Below are positions 1-12,595 of a stretch of DNA of 64,000 bases, piece after piece. The first letter of the stretch is position 1, and the number at the start of each line of letters is the position of its first letter. Location of the stretch: positions 310,001-374,000 of the forward strand of contig QUOL01000019.1 in NCBI GenBank assembly GCA_009761415.1, given 5' to 3'. The position numbers and the translations under genes were made by a program. Source of the stretch: Sarcomyxa edulis. Taxonomy: Eukaryota > Basidiomycota > Agaricomycetes > Agaricales > Mycenaceae. Under the pieces are notes generated by a model that worked only from the letters and a program-made list of their open reading frames with translations, ran no database searches and was not told where the DNA came from.

Positions 1-914
1 AGCAACAAAAACTTGAAACTAGATTTGTGGGACAAGAGATATAAGGGAGGCGTAGAGTTGACTCACATGGACGCAACTACGAGAAGGTATACGCAGCAAT
101 GTTCTCGAAACAATGATTAGGCTCAAGGTAGATATCCCATAACCGATTCCTGAATTACTGGCGGCGTAGATACCCGGGACGACTCGAATAGACAAAAATT
201 TGAGTACGAGCTTGGGCCACAGGGTTCGGCCGACTTGCCACTAAGTAGGGTCGACGCGGAGGACGACAATTGGCATGCCGGTAGTTATATTGCAGCAGTG
301 CAGCCTTTGTCGAGGTCGATACTCAGCGAAGCAGAAAGGGTCTGTCTGCCCAATCTTGGTTGGCGATCGTCAGTCATCAGAGCATGGTGAGTTGCCTGTA
401 GGTACATGTTCCCTGAACCTAGTGACATGGAAAAATAAGTATCTGCCCTTCGAAAAGCTCTCTTGTACAAATATCATTAGAGAGCAAAACTGCAATGACT
501 GCACAACGTACTAAGTTACATATTTTTCCGACTTGAGATGAATGTGATGGTGGTTCTGGTTCAAGAGCTTCTTCGGAGTCTGCCGCCGCCGCAGCAGAGC
601 GCAGTACAAAGATCATTTGCTATTTATAACAATCAAAGCGCCCACTTGGACCTACACGAGTCCACAAACTTCCACTAGCTAGTTGCGCACCCCGCGACCT
701 TATTAGACCACTGGGAAACACATTAAAAGAATTGTCCGGAATAGACAAATGCGGGTTCGATTGGTGTGAGTACGTCAGTAACAAATACATTGTTCTGCTC
801 CATCGTCCAAGGGTAGTAAGGATATGTAGAATTATCGTCTATGATGGGTAAATGTAAGTAGATACGGGTAAAAAGCAAGCAAAGTGAATTAAACATGTTG
901 AAAATCCCCCGTCC
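1..914. other. No gene recognised
   Basis: Short overlapping open frames on both strands, none with a recognisable motif or a convincing exon chain. It lies downstream of the peroxidase gene, which ends at 915 on the minus strand, so its left edge may hold that gene's 3' untranslated region. Confidence 0.4.
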
Positions 915-3110
915 TTAGAGAGTTCCAAAGAAGACTCCAAAGAAGAAAAGCGCACCCGAAATCCACCAGGGATGGCACCTCGATATACCAGCGCTGGACC
1001 CCGATTTTGATTTCCCTATGGTACTTGACGCCACGGTGGAGACAGTACTAGGTGGAGGAGAACTGACAGTGATACTGATCATCTGTCTAAAGTCCTCGGT
1101 ATACGTCGTCCCATTGCCAACCGTACTATGGATATCGAAGGTAAATTGGAAACCAGAGGATTCTGTTGCGGCGGAATAGAAATTGTACCCAGCCATCTGG
1201 GGCAACGAGGAGTTTAAGGCAAGGTCTACCGTGCCAGAAACCGGAGGGGGATAATTGAATATGGCGCTCTCGTATGTCTCCATGAATACACGTGAAGGAT
1301 TACTATCATTGCGGACCTAAAGCAAATAGAACAATATACAATCAGTACCATGTTCGACTGACAAGAAGAATGCAACACACCGCAACAACAACGGTATGAG
1401 TTTGTGGCCCACCAGCCGTTGTAACGAAGTCCGTCCGACTCAAAGACGGCACAAATAGGACTTGGTCTTGGGCAATCTCATATCCGTCTCCACCATTATC
1501 AACTGTAACAGGTGTCGTTCCGTTGTCGATCTCGAACCAGAACTTGGAGATGGATTGATTTGCCTGGATAGGTACGACGAAACTGTACTTGTTGAGCGAG
1601 ACGCCTAACTGAGCTGACACGGGGGATGAAACAGTGGTTTTACCCGCGGAGGTCGTGTATCGTGTCATTCCAGTGCAGTTTTGTGCGGGGCCATATCGGT
1701 CACACCAGAGGATCTTTACTGTCTGGTTAGTGGATGTTTGTTGCGAGGCAGTGGTCGAAAGCTATATTATACGGCATAATCAGACAAGGAAGAAGGGTGC
1801 AGATGGGACAACTGACACGAAGGGAAGCTCTCAAGACCATCTGATTATTCTCAACAGTCAATTGAACAGCAGACACCTTGGCAGGAATGAGTGCGATTTC
1901 GTTCGTAAGAGTGACGTTCGAAGGAACGGTATTGATCATCCGTGCAAAGATCGTTTTACACGTTTCAGCAAACGTATCAGGTGATGTGAGTCTAAGATGA
2001 ACTCAATGACAACAGAAAACTGGACGAGGACAATCGAGACATACCCTTGCATCGTGGCGTTGCCATCACTGGAGAAAATACGGAGGTCTGAGGTCATGGT
2101 AGCATTCGAAGAAACGACCAGAGGGTCAGCAGTGGTCCCGTTGAGATATTCCAAGACACTACATATAATTGATGAGTACGAGTCGAGTCAACTGATAAAT
2201 CATATAGACCAACTAACATGGAATTGTCAAACGAATCAGTCCCGTCGAAGTCCTGAACATTGGGCAAAGAGGGATTGACAGGGTTTTGTGCAACAAGACC
2301 AGGGAAGTCAGGATTTCGTACACCGCCCAGGGTGTGCCCACAAGCAACGAGCTGGATCATGTCTGACTGCGAGAAGCCCTGACGGGCAAACATTTGAGTA
2401 TGGGTTGCTAAGTCTTGGTTTGGATCTGGGACGTCTTGGGGACCAGCAGCATATGCGTCGAGGCGGCCACCTTGGAATGGAACAACAGGCCCTCCACACG
2501 TCGCCGTACCAAATACTACCCCGATAGCAACCATGTCCGCTCCTACGGAGCGAAATGCGTCAGACAAGCATGGTCACTGGAGTCAACTGCGGTACAACGT
2601 ACGAGAGATGTATTTATTAGAAAACGTTACAAAGTCGCCCAAAGAATTAGACATGCCGGTACCAACGTTCTGCAGACGAATTGTTATCAATAGCCGATAA
2701 TGTGATGCAGATCCAGAACACTTACCGATTCGTTGTCTAGCTCGTAGGCAATCGAATTATCTAGTCCACCTGTACCTGCGTTGATGTCGTGCGTCGCAAC
2801 GTCATGATAGGCCTACCAAATGTCGTCTGTTTCTGTCACAAGTTGCAATACTGACACAAAGTCTCACCAAGCGAATCCATTCCGCGGCAATCGAGGCATT
2901 AGTTCCTGTCCGCTTCTTACAGGGATGGACGATCGTAGTGAGACTGGAGCCGTCTGCACGCTGGCCTTCGTAAAGGAAATCCTCCAAGGTGTCGTATTGC
3001 GGTGATGGCCAGTGGTACTCCTGTGCATATGTTGAGGATATTAGAGAAACGAGGGTGGTGCATATAGCGAAACGAGTGTAAATTCTGCGAAGACAGCGCG
3101 AAGAGATCAT
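915..3110 (-). CDS. Secreted heme peroxidase (plant-type peroxidase fold) with GPI-like tail
   Basis: Predicted extracellular heme peroxidase of the plant/fungal superfamily. Eight exons chain in frame (3110-2868, 2812-2726, 2669-2603, 2542-2218, 2158-2045, 1991-1817, 1722-1381, 1316-915) and sum to 1,755 nt, or 584 aa. The start at 3110 precedes a hydrophobic leader ending in TYA/QEY, a probable signal peptide. Exon 1 ends in WIRL and exon 2 opens AYHDVATHD, giving the distal R-x-x-x-H pocket. Exon 4 holds GTATCGGP and the proximal heme-ligand region VACGHTLGG. The last exon ends in a Ser/Gly-rich stretch (SKSGSSAG) followed by a hydrophobic C-terminus with no charged residues after it, as in GPI-anchor signals. 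Class II ligninolytic motifs were not identified, so a lignin-degrading role is not claimed. Family assignment is firm; substrate is unknown. Confidence 0.88.
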
Positions 3111-3418
3111 GGTGGAAGGAGAAATGTGTGCTTTGCAACGAAACGGGCAAACGAGGCCATTAAGCCGACACAGCCACCCGAAACAATTTTGAGGGTGTCT
3201 GGCCCGAGCTGGATCCCAAGGTCTGCATCGTATCCAACGCGGCAATCAAGTAACGAAGATATGTTCAGAATGTTTCCAATTTGCCTCCGCCAGGATATAC
3301 AATCAGTCGCGGGGTAATTGGATTACAGACTCGGAGGTTACAAGGGATAAATACAACGACCAATACAAACAGGCGAATTATGGATGATACAGCAAGTACA
3401 TCAGCAAGCAGAGGCAAC

Positions 3419-4460
3419 TCAACGTTTCCTTTTCAACGAGTTTTGAATCGCACACAGAGGACCGCGTTCAACGGCGACGTGTTCCGGGGTGTCCAACTCG
3501 ATGCCCAAGTCTTCAGATAAGACAGCAGCGTCTTGAGGCGGAAGCGCATCTGTTGCGAGTTGCCAGAATCTAGAGCGGAGATGGGTGTATGAGAGCTCGA
3601 GCTTGGACAGTAGCCTGGAAAATGAACCAAACGTACGTGGTAAAGACCTTCTTTCTCTTGACCCACTCCGCCCTCCACCGCACCCAATCCGCATCTACAG
3701 CAGCCAATTCCTCCGGTGAGACAAGTGTCGCGCCCGAGCGCAAGGGTTTGAGCGACGCGGAGACTTTTGAAGTCTTATATGCGCATATATGCGTCAACCT
3801 ATACATTATACTCCAAATGCAATGGCCAGACGTACTTGTTCAACGATGTCCGCGAACTGTTCAGTCAATTCCATGTCAGTAGGGCTAGTTTTGAGCCTAT
3901 TCAACTCTATATATGCGCATTAGAGACATCGCAAGCTGGTAGACAAATCACTGACCGTTAGTCAGGGCTTTCACTTTCGCAGCCAGAAGTTTATTATCGT
4001 CCTCGATTGCTTTGTGTTCCGCTTCAAGAGCTGCGAGTTGTTCGGGGGGAACGGATTCGATTTTGGATTGGTTGGCAACAAAGAACGAGGTTTTCCCTAG
4101 ATAAAACCGACCTTTAGTAAAGCATCGGAGGAAGTCTCTTGGTCATGCTCACCATAAAGTTTCTGAACAAGTTCGCCCTTCTCTGCCAGCGCGACTAGGA
4201 TCTTCTGGGTCGCGGTTTTTGGAACTGCACCCTTCAAATTTGCCGAAACATCGACGGCGCCAAATGGGCGATTCATCTAAAGATCAATAACGTTAATGAA
4301 AGATCCAGAATGTCGAGCAAAACGCGTGGTCACTCTTTTGACGTAGTCGAGGACCTTATCTTCCGCTTCAAAGGCTGTCAGATGCAGCCATTTGAAAACA
4401 ATGAATCCAACCTTCTTGGCCTTTGATGATCTTGACGTCTGATTTTGGTTTTGCGGACAT
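3419..4460 (-). CDS. hop2: Homologous-pairing protein 2 (HOP2/TBPIP)
   Basis: Meiotic recombination accessory factor that works with MND1 to stimulate DMC1/RAD51 strand exchange in the nucleus. The chain of small exons starts at 4460 (MSAKPKSDVKIIKGQE) and gives about 237 aa, the usual size. Residues about 15-85 form the winged-helix N-terminus (MNRPFGAVDVSANLKG, then KLYGKTSFFVANQ). Residues about 90-145 are a coiled coil, and the C-terminal TBPIP part carries VSPEELAAVDADW and EDLGIELDTPEH, as in fungal HOP2. Introns are 50-80 nt. One needs the acceptor just before GAGTTGAATAGG to keep frame (residues ELNRLK). The reading frame is intact, which implies a sexually competent lineage. No MND1 gene is nearby. 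Confidence 0.93.
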
Positions 4461-4941
4461 GGCGACTTTGAGTGAAGGGAAGGATTGGATCCGTGGACCG
4501 TGGTGGGGGAAAGTATCTAGTTTTGTAACGCGTTACGGTCACGCGCATGCCAGACGCGTCGCGTCGCGTCTTAACATTTTGAGCCAACGTGTGTTGAGCT
4601 CTTGAGAATATTCTTCTACGTGCTACAAGACTGTGGGTGCCGAGAAAAATTGATGTATGGAAAGTGGTCGCTTCTACTGCCCACTATACCGTCGTAGTTA
4701 TTTCCGGACCATGTCAGCGTTCAGGATATCAATACCACACATTTTACTGAGTGGCAAAGTCCTGATCCGTCCGAAAGGGCCCAGAGAAGGAGAATACGGT
4801 ATCGCCAGAAGTTCCGGACCCCAAATGACACGGTGTGGTCCGTGCAACGAGTCCACTAGGAGAATGGGGCTGGCAAAAGCATCCGCCAGAATCATGATTG
4901 CGTAAATGTGCGGATAGACAAATCCCAACGATCTACTCAAG

Positions 4942-7431
4942 TCAACGCTTAGAAGGCTTCAATCGAGGAACCCAAGGATTTCCGGAGTGGTCAGTGATCT
5001 TTATGTTCCATTGAAGCAACATCTCCGCCCATTTGACCCATGAGTCCCGTGTTATTTCGTATCTATGATTATCATCATTAATCAGGATTGTCATCAACAG
5101 CACAGATAGACGAGCTTACTCTGTAGTCGGCCAGGAAAGGTGACATATATGTATCTCTCGTAATGCCGGGAACGAGGCCCAGTCGACACCCTCAAAGAAA
5201 TCTGTATACTTTTGGCGTCCTCCACGTCTGAAAGAATGTCGAAATCAGTATCAAGCAATGCGAGACCTGCTTGAGATATAGATGTATCTGCGTGCGTATT
5301 TACCTGAGGGAGAAAATTTCTTGTAATGTGAGCTTTCTCAAAGATTGATGAGGTGTTTCACATTCGAACATTGTGGGGGTTGGAATACGAATGCCGAGCT
5401 GACAAAGACACATTATGCATAGTCGCAAAGGACCAAGCTTGATGACAGCTTACGGCTATGTGTGAACCACTGACAGTCAAAATCTCTAGAGAAGGAAAGT
5501 TTTTGAGTACGGAAAGAGTGTCCTGGACGCGGGTATCCAACTCGCGAATTTTGGAACCATGAGCGGCGAGAAACACAGATGTCTGGTCCAATCCAATATG
5601 CGGAATTTTGAGATAATGAAGGTTTGGCAACCTAGATAGAAAGAGTATGAATATGCTGTGATGCACTAGAAAGATGCACTCACTCCATTTTAGATAGAGC
5701 AACAAAAAAAGAAGTATGGCCATTGGAGATATCCAACCTCTCGAGAGCCGGTAAGCCCTTTGATGGTGTTTTGGTAGAGTCAAAGGCAATTCCACTGTTC
5801 CAAGACAAAGTGCGCAACGAAGACAGGTTTTGGAACGCCAGAAGCTCGACTTGCATTCCTGAGGAGACGGGAACAATGCGTGGACCTTGGAAAGTAAGAA
5901 GATGACGTCCAGCAACATTGGCTAACTCGACAAAGGCAGCCCACAAGACAGCTACGCCCCCGGTACCATCATACGTGCTCGTAGACCGCAAGTGAACAAG
6001 ACCGGGACAACAAGCAAATACTGTTTGTATATCCGGCAGTCCTCCGATGACGGTTTGATTGATGAATACCGAGCGCATATGCAGTCCCAAGTCTGGGTTG
6101 GTAGTGAGGCGTGCAGCCAATTGTTCAATTGCACTACGTTTCGAGAGTATCGGATTCGTATAGAAATGCGGCAGTGCGATACGCTGCGCTTATGAATGAG
6201 TCAATTGTCCCGATTATGCAAAGATGAAGACGAACGTGGAATGATTTGGATACTAATAAGAGGCTTTGTCGAGTTCGTAGTACTTGATGAATCCTAAAAT
6301 TGAAACATGACAGAGGAACAGCGTCTCTGGAATCGTCAACTTCCATAGCTAGCCGGATTACGGTGCTCCAAATATGATCCCTGACTTCATCGGAGGCTGA
6401 GGCCATCGGGATGTATGAGGACCAGAAGGGAGAATGAGGTTCTATCACATCTTCCGGCTCAGATTCGTCGCTAGTTGCCATGCAAAAACGGCTGAAGAAC
6501 ATCGGCAGATTGAGAAACGATACAAAGCGATGACATAGTGAAACTGACCGCTGAAATTCATAAGATTCCACGTTTACCAGTTTCTGCAACCTAGGATCCC
6601 GATCCACGGCCTCCAGGAAGTTTGATCGGAATCCGAACAAGTTCATCCCGTTGTTCTTGTGATTCTTAACAACTTCAAGGTTTTCCAGACTGGGGTTGGT
6701 GCTCATGATCCGAAAGTATTCCGTCATGGTCCTTAGGCGCTCCGTATAGATGACTCGTAGCTTCGGTGCTTTGCTTAGAGCCCTAGCAATAGGTTCGGCC
6801 TTTCTCTCTTCACGGGTAGACATGTATGGTATATAGACCGTTTCCTATAGACCAAGATGGATCAGCACCAAGATCACAGATGGGAAAATATGTGAGAACG
6901 TGCCAAGTTCTTCCAATGTTTCTCTATGCAAGCTGGTATTATCTCTGCGAGTTTTCGAACTGCGGCGTTGTGAAAGTGCGGACTATGATCAACGAGGATA
7001 AGGTGGATTGGGTCCATCAACGGTAAAGCACGACAGAGACCGGACACGCTGTCTCCCGGTGCGATCGAAAGAGAGAGAAGAAGGTGGGTGATATTTGGAG
7101 ATAGGTTGACAATGTTATTTATGGAGGCACCAAAGCCGCCTTCCATACGCAACTTTTTGATGAACAGGCCGAGCATTTTGTTGGATTTTAGGGCCTTGTC
7201 AAGAGCCTGAGCCTGAGCCTTTGAGCGCAGAACAACAACATTATACAGTGAAGGTGTAGCAACGCGTAGCCATCGCTTGCATACAAGGAGGAGACCCGAG
7301 GTACGGTAGGACTGCGAAACGGACACAAACGGGGATTTAGACCAGGTATTGCCAAACACTTCGTCCGCCACTGTGAGTAACGGTTCTAGTATTTCTTTGA
7401 TGAGCTCGTCGGGTAGATTGTCTGCCATCAC
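4942..7431 (-). CDS. F-box-like protein
   Basis: Seven exons (7431-6904, 6844-6236, 6183-5684, 5631-5454, 5398-5304, 5227-5120, 5062-4942) total 2,139 nt, or 712 aa. The N-terminus LPDELIKEILEPLLTV followed by LLLVCKRWLRVATPSLYNVV is the F-box-like pattern common in Agaricomycetes. A second, weaker F-box-like segment sits mid-protein (VRDHIWSTVIRLAMEV ... LLLVSKSFHRIALPHFY). The rest looks like irregular leucine-rich repeats (LPNLHYLKIP, FPSLEILTVSG). The inferred role is substrate receptor for an SCF ubiquitin ligase; substrate unknown. The first intron (6845-6903) joins in frame only with a GC donor (TTG/gcacgt). A conventional GT donor one codon later runs into a stop. The total being a multiple of three supports the GC-AG reading. 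Confidence 0.8.
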
Positions 7432-7439
7432 AGCGAGTT

Positions 7440-8246
7440 CTTGAACGTTCGAACGTTGAGCGAAGCGTGGCGGTTATGGACAAGTGCACGGTCACGGTAC
7501 GGACGCCGAACAAAGAATTTATGTCACACGTGGCGCCCCTCCTTGATTAGTCCAACTTCAGTATTGCCTCTCAGATCTCAGACTTCGCTTCCTCCTATTC
7601 GTTCCCAGCAGCTTCATTCTCAGATAGAGAAATGGCAAGCCTTAATAACGAGGGTGAATCGCTAGATTGCTTCAGTCAGCACATTAACCACCGTCCTTGC
7701 AAGTTGTCGGTCTGGGGTGCATCCGAAGGAGGTGGAAAAAACCCATACTCAGGCTGGATTGTCCACATCGCAAACCTCCTTAGTCGTGACGGTCGAGCTG
7801 TCGCTGTCGCCGGGACTACTACAAAGCATCACTTGCAGCCATCTTCACCTTGGCAATTTCGAGGAAAGAGACGTGTACTTCTGTAGAGACGTCGTTCACG
7901 AACATCTCCCTGACGCCTACTAGCGACGGGACATCGGCTTTGAGAAATTGCGGTAAGCACTCTGGATAATCAATCAGCTCTACAAGTTACCTATTGGTTG
8001 CTCTTCCAGAACAACTCTGGATCTCGAGTAAACCTGCTCTCCATCTTCGGGTACCACATGGCACAGAGAGCCCGAACTGTCCCTTGACGAGGTTTATCGC
8101 TGGATCGTCTTACGCTGCTACCCGGGAACCTAAGCCCGTCTTCTAGGTGGCTCTTCCAAACCATGAAAGAGGGATTCTGATCCGGTCATAGTCGTGAGCC
8201 TATGGACACCGGACGAGCAGGATAGCCATATCTTCCTAGTCTTCCC
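7440..8246. other. Unresolved region, possible gene remnant
   Basis: An 84-codon plus-strand frame (7632-7886) encodes a stretch including SVWGASEGGGKNPYSGW. It ends at a stop and is followed by an intron-like segment (gtaagc at about 7951 to ttccag at about 8010). I recognise no family and cannot chain a complete gene. It could be a decayed gene next to the disrupted ORF to its right. Confidence 0.3.
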
Positions 8247-8645
8247 TTAGTCATCCCACAAAAAAAGGTAATGTTTGTTTTTTTTGAGGCGGAGAGAAAA
8301 AACACCTTGTTGTATATCTTCCAGACGCACACGCACATTTCGTCCCCCACGGACGAAAAGACACAATTTTGAAAGTGAATCCGGTCGAGATGCAAAGCTT
8401 CTCGAACTCACGTTCGATGTCAAGAAGTCCTCCACGTAGCTCCGTATCGTAGGCCTTTTCATTGTCGGATTGAGAAACTCGCTGCATATCTCACGGAAAC
8501 GATACTGAAGTGGACGCACCCCACCGTCGACGCCGATTTGGCAAGGGTCAACTATTATCTTCGTCTTCAATAATTCCTGGACTTTACCGCAGGCAACCCG
8601 CTTTTCTGGAATCTCGACTAAACTTTTGTTCTGTACTCGAATGAT
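8247..8645 (-). pseudogene. 3' part of a host ORF interrupted by the MULE
   Basis: A minus-strand frame is open from the MULE edge to a stop at 8247 (134 codons; includes RYRFREICSEFLNP and SYVEDFLTS). Across the reconstructed empty site it joins in the same frame to the open frame at 26776-26829, reading EKACRGIIRVQNKS over the junction. No family is recognised. The 3' end runs through A/T-rich low-complexity sequence, and an undetected intron may shorten the true coding part. Chance open frame is the main alternative. Confidence 0.35.
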
Positions 8646-8654
8646 CCCCCGGCA

Positions 8655-8727
8655 GTAAATGCAATCCCGCCCACAAATTTTGTGACGCAACCAAATCGGG
8701 AAATCCGCCGGACTTTGCCGGATGCAA
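8655..8727 (+). repeat. MULE left terminal inverted repeat
   Basis: Begins GTAAATGCAATCCCGCCCAC and reads inward to GGATGCAA. It matches the reverse complement of 26692-26764 with only isolated mismatches (A/G near the tip, C/T at about position 12). A 9-bp target-site copy (CCCCCGGCA) lies immediately outside at 8646-8654. Confidence 0.9.
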
Positions 8728-8828
8728 TGCATGTGACCTGCGTCGCGTCTCGCGTTGGCCCAAAACACTACTTCTGTCACCACTATCGTTATCCCGCCGT
8801 GCGATATCTTCAGTCAACTCATGTAAAG

Positions 8829-9420
8829 ATGCGTGTCTGTATACGGTGCAATAACTCAAGAGCAGAGATCGACTTCCCACTCAAGGTCCGCAATAATCCA
8901 ACTGGTCAAGAGCGGGGTACAAATTGCCATGCCTGCGTACTCAAGAAACAAGACGCTCGAGGAAAGGCACACAACAAAGAGAATATTCCTGTTAAGCCTT
9001 TACAAGACAGCATAGACCATCCAATTCAATCACTTGAAGATCTTTGCGCCATGCTGAAACAACCCCACAATAATCACTTAGACTTCGAAGCTCGTGTCGA
9101 TATCAGTAGTATAATCAACAACGCCCCCGCCAAAGAGGGCCGTCGAAAATATGCTGATTTACTCGTTAAACAGATCAATGAAGTTGTGAATTACCGATTC
9201 ACGTATACCCACTGTAATTCCTTCGCAATTTATTGTGTACTGACTGTGGGTTGCGACAGTTACCAAGGAACCTATCAATACAAGTCATCGGATGAAGCCA
9301 GCACCCATAACTATCGGTGCTGTCAGATGGCATCACACCAGCGGAAGTCGAAGAAGGTCGACGATACGTCCAAGCACCGTGATAAGATTCCGATGGATGG
9401 GTTTGACTGCGAAGGCTGGA
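8829..9420 (+). pseudogene. MULE transposase, N-terminal part (gene split by Plavaka insertion)
   Basis: Start chosen at 8829 (MRVCIRCNNSRAEID). The N-terminus has two CxxC pairs (CIRC and CHAC), a probable zinc ribbon, then KENIP and a region typical of fungal MULE proteins ending in PMDGFDCEGW. An intron at about 9200-9258 (donor gtatac, acceptor gacag) keeps frame. The frame is cut at 9420, after the codon for Trp, by the Plavaka-like element. Joining 9420 to 23869 restores G-W-I-R-I-T-L-D-D. The open frame that continues past 9421 is transposon sequence, not transposase. Confidence 0.82.
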
Positions 9421-9809
9421 CATCAGCAAAATTGCACCTCGCCTTATGGGCCTTATGGTACCTTCACAAGGCCAACAAGGACGTAAGGCGGTTCAAGGCG
9501 TTCAGCACATGTTCTTGGGCCAGTCGCGCTGTCTTGAAGCAAGCTGAAGGAAGGCATGGTGTACGGCAAATTTGTAAGGCGAGAGCTCAAAGTCCAAGGC
9601 TAAGGTTCAAGTTGACGGCCCAAGTCTTGGAGATGTTAAGGCAATAAGAGTGTTTCGAAGGCGTAATAGGTTATAAGAGGAAGAACGATATATATATTGA
9701 TAATACCATTCCCGTCGGGAAGACTGGATGTACAGATGTGCTACGTGTAGATACCAGTCTAATAGAACCTCTATCTGTCCCTGTCGTGATCACGACTACC
9801 GCGGTCTAC

Positions 9810-12314
9810 CTAGATCGTCTCGAAGTCCATGGTATGTGCTGCAGCGAGAGCGTCGTCGTCATGATGAGTGCGATGGGACGATACAGCTTTGGAGTTCGAC
9901 TTTTTGTTCGCGATCTTGCGAGCACCAGCGAGGATAGCGGCCCAGGTCGTTGGCCCAACTTTGGCGATGTTCCGTATATGAGCCGTGGTTTTGGCACCCC
10001 ACTTGATCTCGGAGAATTCTTGGTGCTTCGTCGGAGCGATATATGTACCTGTTATCCAAAACTCCAGAGCGCGCTGGACCTGACTAACGGTTAGAAAGAG
10101 ATGGTACAAATGAGATATGCACATACCGAAGCCGATGCAAGAGCTAGTGCACCGCGAGGCGGGGTATCTAGTATCCTAGCATCATCGGGTAAACCATCGG
10201 TTGATAGCAGATGAGTAGCTAATGCACCAAGGACAAAAGGGGATTGGAAGGGGTCGAGATAAACCTAAGAGTACATCATCAGTGGGCTGTAGTCAAAGAA
10301 CATTATGCTCTTACTGCTCTTACCTTGACGGTGTCACCGTTATCATTCAGTCGATCCTCGATAACCCCCCACAGGCACTCCAGATTTGGTCCGAGCAGAA
10401 AAGCGACGTGGTCCGCGCAATGCTTGGGAGTTGGATATTGCTCGGAATTCGTCTTCCAGAATGCCGTTACTGCGGCAACGGCACCAGCGGCGAATCTCCC
10501 TCTCCATTCGTAGAGCCGCTGAAATGCCTTGAGATAACTTAAATCAATTTAACGAGATCATTGACGGGCTGGAAGACTTACCAACGCGTAAACATGGTCC
10601 GTTGGGACAATCTTGTACCCGTCGTTGATGGCGTAGTCGTACGAGCCTTGCAACTCTACAAGAATGATTGGATCATCCATATTCCAAGGGTTTTCCATGG
10701 TACCTAAGAAGTCACGGAAGTGGGGAAGAACACCCTCAGTCCAGAAAGCTCGGTGTCTTGGAGCGATGTCGTTGGTCGATGGACGCTTTCTTGTACGAGG
10801 AGACATCGACATCAAGTCCTCCTGCTCTAGTTTGATGGTAGGCTTATTGAAGGAAATTTTGGTTATCGGCTGATATTCATACAAACGTCAGCAAGCGATT
10901 GTGGTGGAAGACTCGGGGAGCAGATACGTACCTTCTGCACCATTGCAGCTACTTTTGATGTCGGTTGTGCCGCTGCCTCTTGTGTATCATCCTCGTCGTG
11001 GTACCCACCGTAATCGTTTGTGAAGATATCCGGATCCGACTTGAATTGGGGGGTCGATGCTCGTGATTGGTTCCAAATTTGCAGCCCCGTATCGGAGGAA
11101 CTGCAACGACTGCTGCTTTGTGCAGAAGGTACTAGACCGGAGAGAAAAGGAACTTTGAGCCTTTTCGAGGGAGGAAGGGAGCTGAAAAGACGAGTATTTC
11201 AAAACAAGAGAGGTAAGAGAGCTCAAGACATACCTTTGTGAGCTTTCCACAGTGTCCGAGTCATGATCAGTGAGATCTATCGATTTTCTCTTCGGTCCAC
11301 CGCGGGCCACCGGCGTTATCTTCGCCGGTGTTGATCTCGCGTTATCGATCAACGATCTAATCTCACGCTTGTCTTTTTTCACCCTCACCACTGCCTTCCC
11401 CACTCTCGTCGACGTCGGGGCAGGTTCCATATCTACATCATCGTTCTCCAGCTTGTCAACTTCGTCAATCGTTGCAGGTTTAGCTGCTCCCCGAGGCGCG
11501 GCTGTAGATCTAGCTGTCAAAATTTTGCAGGTGAGTCACAGATCTTTCGAGAAATATTGACCTGCTTACCACGATTCGCTGCAGGACGCGCGGCCTTGAC
11601 CGTTACTTTGCCAGGAGGAGGGCGTGCAGCTGTTGCATCCCTCGCTTGCTCAGTGAGTCGAATGCTATCTTCTAAGGCTGCAATCCGGTTAGCCTTATCT
11701 TTTGCGCCGACTATAGCGGCAGTCTTCGTCTTCGCGGATCTGGCCTGGGTAGTAGCTCTTCCCTGGGAACGTTTCCCCTTACCCTCGTCATCATCAGAAT
11801 CACGATCTATGAGTCCAGGATGTTGGGACGCGTTGGTCGCGCGCGTTCCATATCGACGAGGGGCAACTGAAGCAGTGATCAATATCTCCCTCCCTTCGTT
11901 TTCCTCTATCGTGCTCCCTCCATCATCTCCACTTGCACCACTATCAACTTCACCATCCATCAAGCCTCCGTCACCGACACTCTCCATGTCTGCATTGGGG
12001 TCATCTTCTATCTCGGCTCTTTCGTGTTCATCAAAGTTGGCATCCTTCACATTAGACCCATCAGGTTTCGGCGAACCGATTTCATACTCCTTCTCTGTAG
12101 CAACAGCGGCAGATGTTCCAATGGTCTTTTCAAAGGCCGAAGCTTCTTCGTGTCCATCGCCTGCTGTTGCCTACCAGCCGAACAACTCAACAAGGATGCC
12201 TCAATCCTTAGATGAAGGAAGACTTACTTTATCCGGTATAGAAGGCTTCGAAACGATCTTCTTTGCACCACGTCCTCTGGGTCTTGGTTTTGGTCTCGCG
12301 TTGTCTGGTGACAT
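9810..12314 (-). CDS. Plavaka accessory protein, function unknown
   Basis: A multi-exon gene diverges from the transposase gene inside the same transposon. Start at 12314 (MSPDNARPKPRPRGRGAKK), stop at 9810. The N-terminal half (about 12314-11000) is low-complexity, acidic and basic by turns, with many D/E, K/R and S/T residues, and is probably disordered. The C-terminal half is conserved-looking: YKIVPTDHVYAL, a Trp/Arg-rich block with GRFAAGAVAA, FLLGPNLECLWGVIEDRLN, DPFQSPFVLGALATHLL, DTPPRGALALA, then TGTYIAPTKHQEFSEIKWG and KPTTWAAILAGA-type residues. I know this pattern from uncharacterised Agaricomycete proteins but can give no function. Its reading frame seems intact, unlike the transposase. 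It might act in transposition or regulation. Confidence 0.7.
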
Positions 12315-12595
12315 TGTAGTGTCTTTGTTAATGGTGAGCAATCAGTATGTAGGTTCAAAGACAAATTGAGAGCTTACTTTTCTTGTTTGTCTTTCCTTGA
12401 GTCGCTAGTGTGTTGAATTTTTTGGTATGTTGGTTGCGAAGGAGAGCGACTTTCTGACTTTGTGCTGGATCGACGTGATTGGTTCTCGCTTTGCTATTCG
12501 TCCCACGCTCACTACTCCAACCTGAAGATTTTGTACTTGTGTTGATTTTTCTCAATATCTCTTTGCCTTCTTGTTATCCCATTCAACCTTTCCCT
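12315..12595. promoter_or_regulatory. Shared divergent promoter region of the two Plavaka genes
   Basis: The accessory gene starts at 12314 on the minus strand and the transposase at 12596 on the plus strand, leaving 281 bp between start codons. A donor-like gtaagctctc on the minus strand at about 12377-12368 and an acceptor at about 12320 suggest a 5' leader intron for the accessory gene. No TATA box is evident. Confidence 0.4.

Noticed and set aside
9421..9647. Continuation of the 321-codon plus-strand frame past the MULE transposase
   Set aside because: It reads through the Plavaka terminus and is not homologous to transposase beyond the Trp at the junction.
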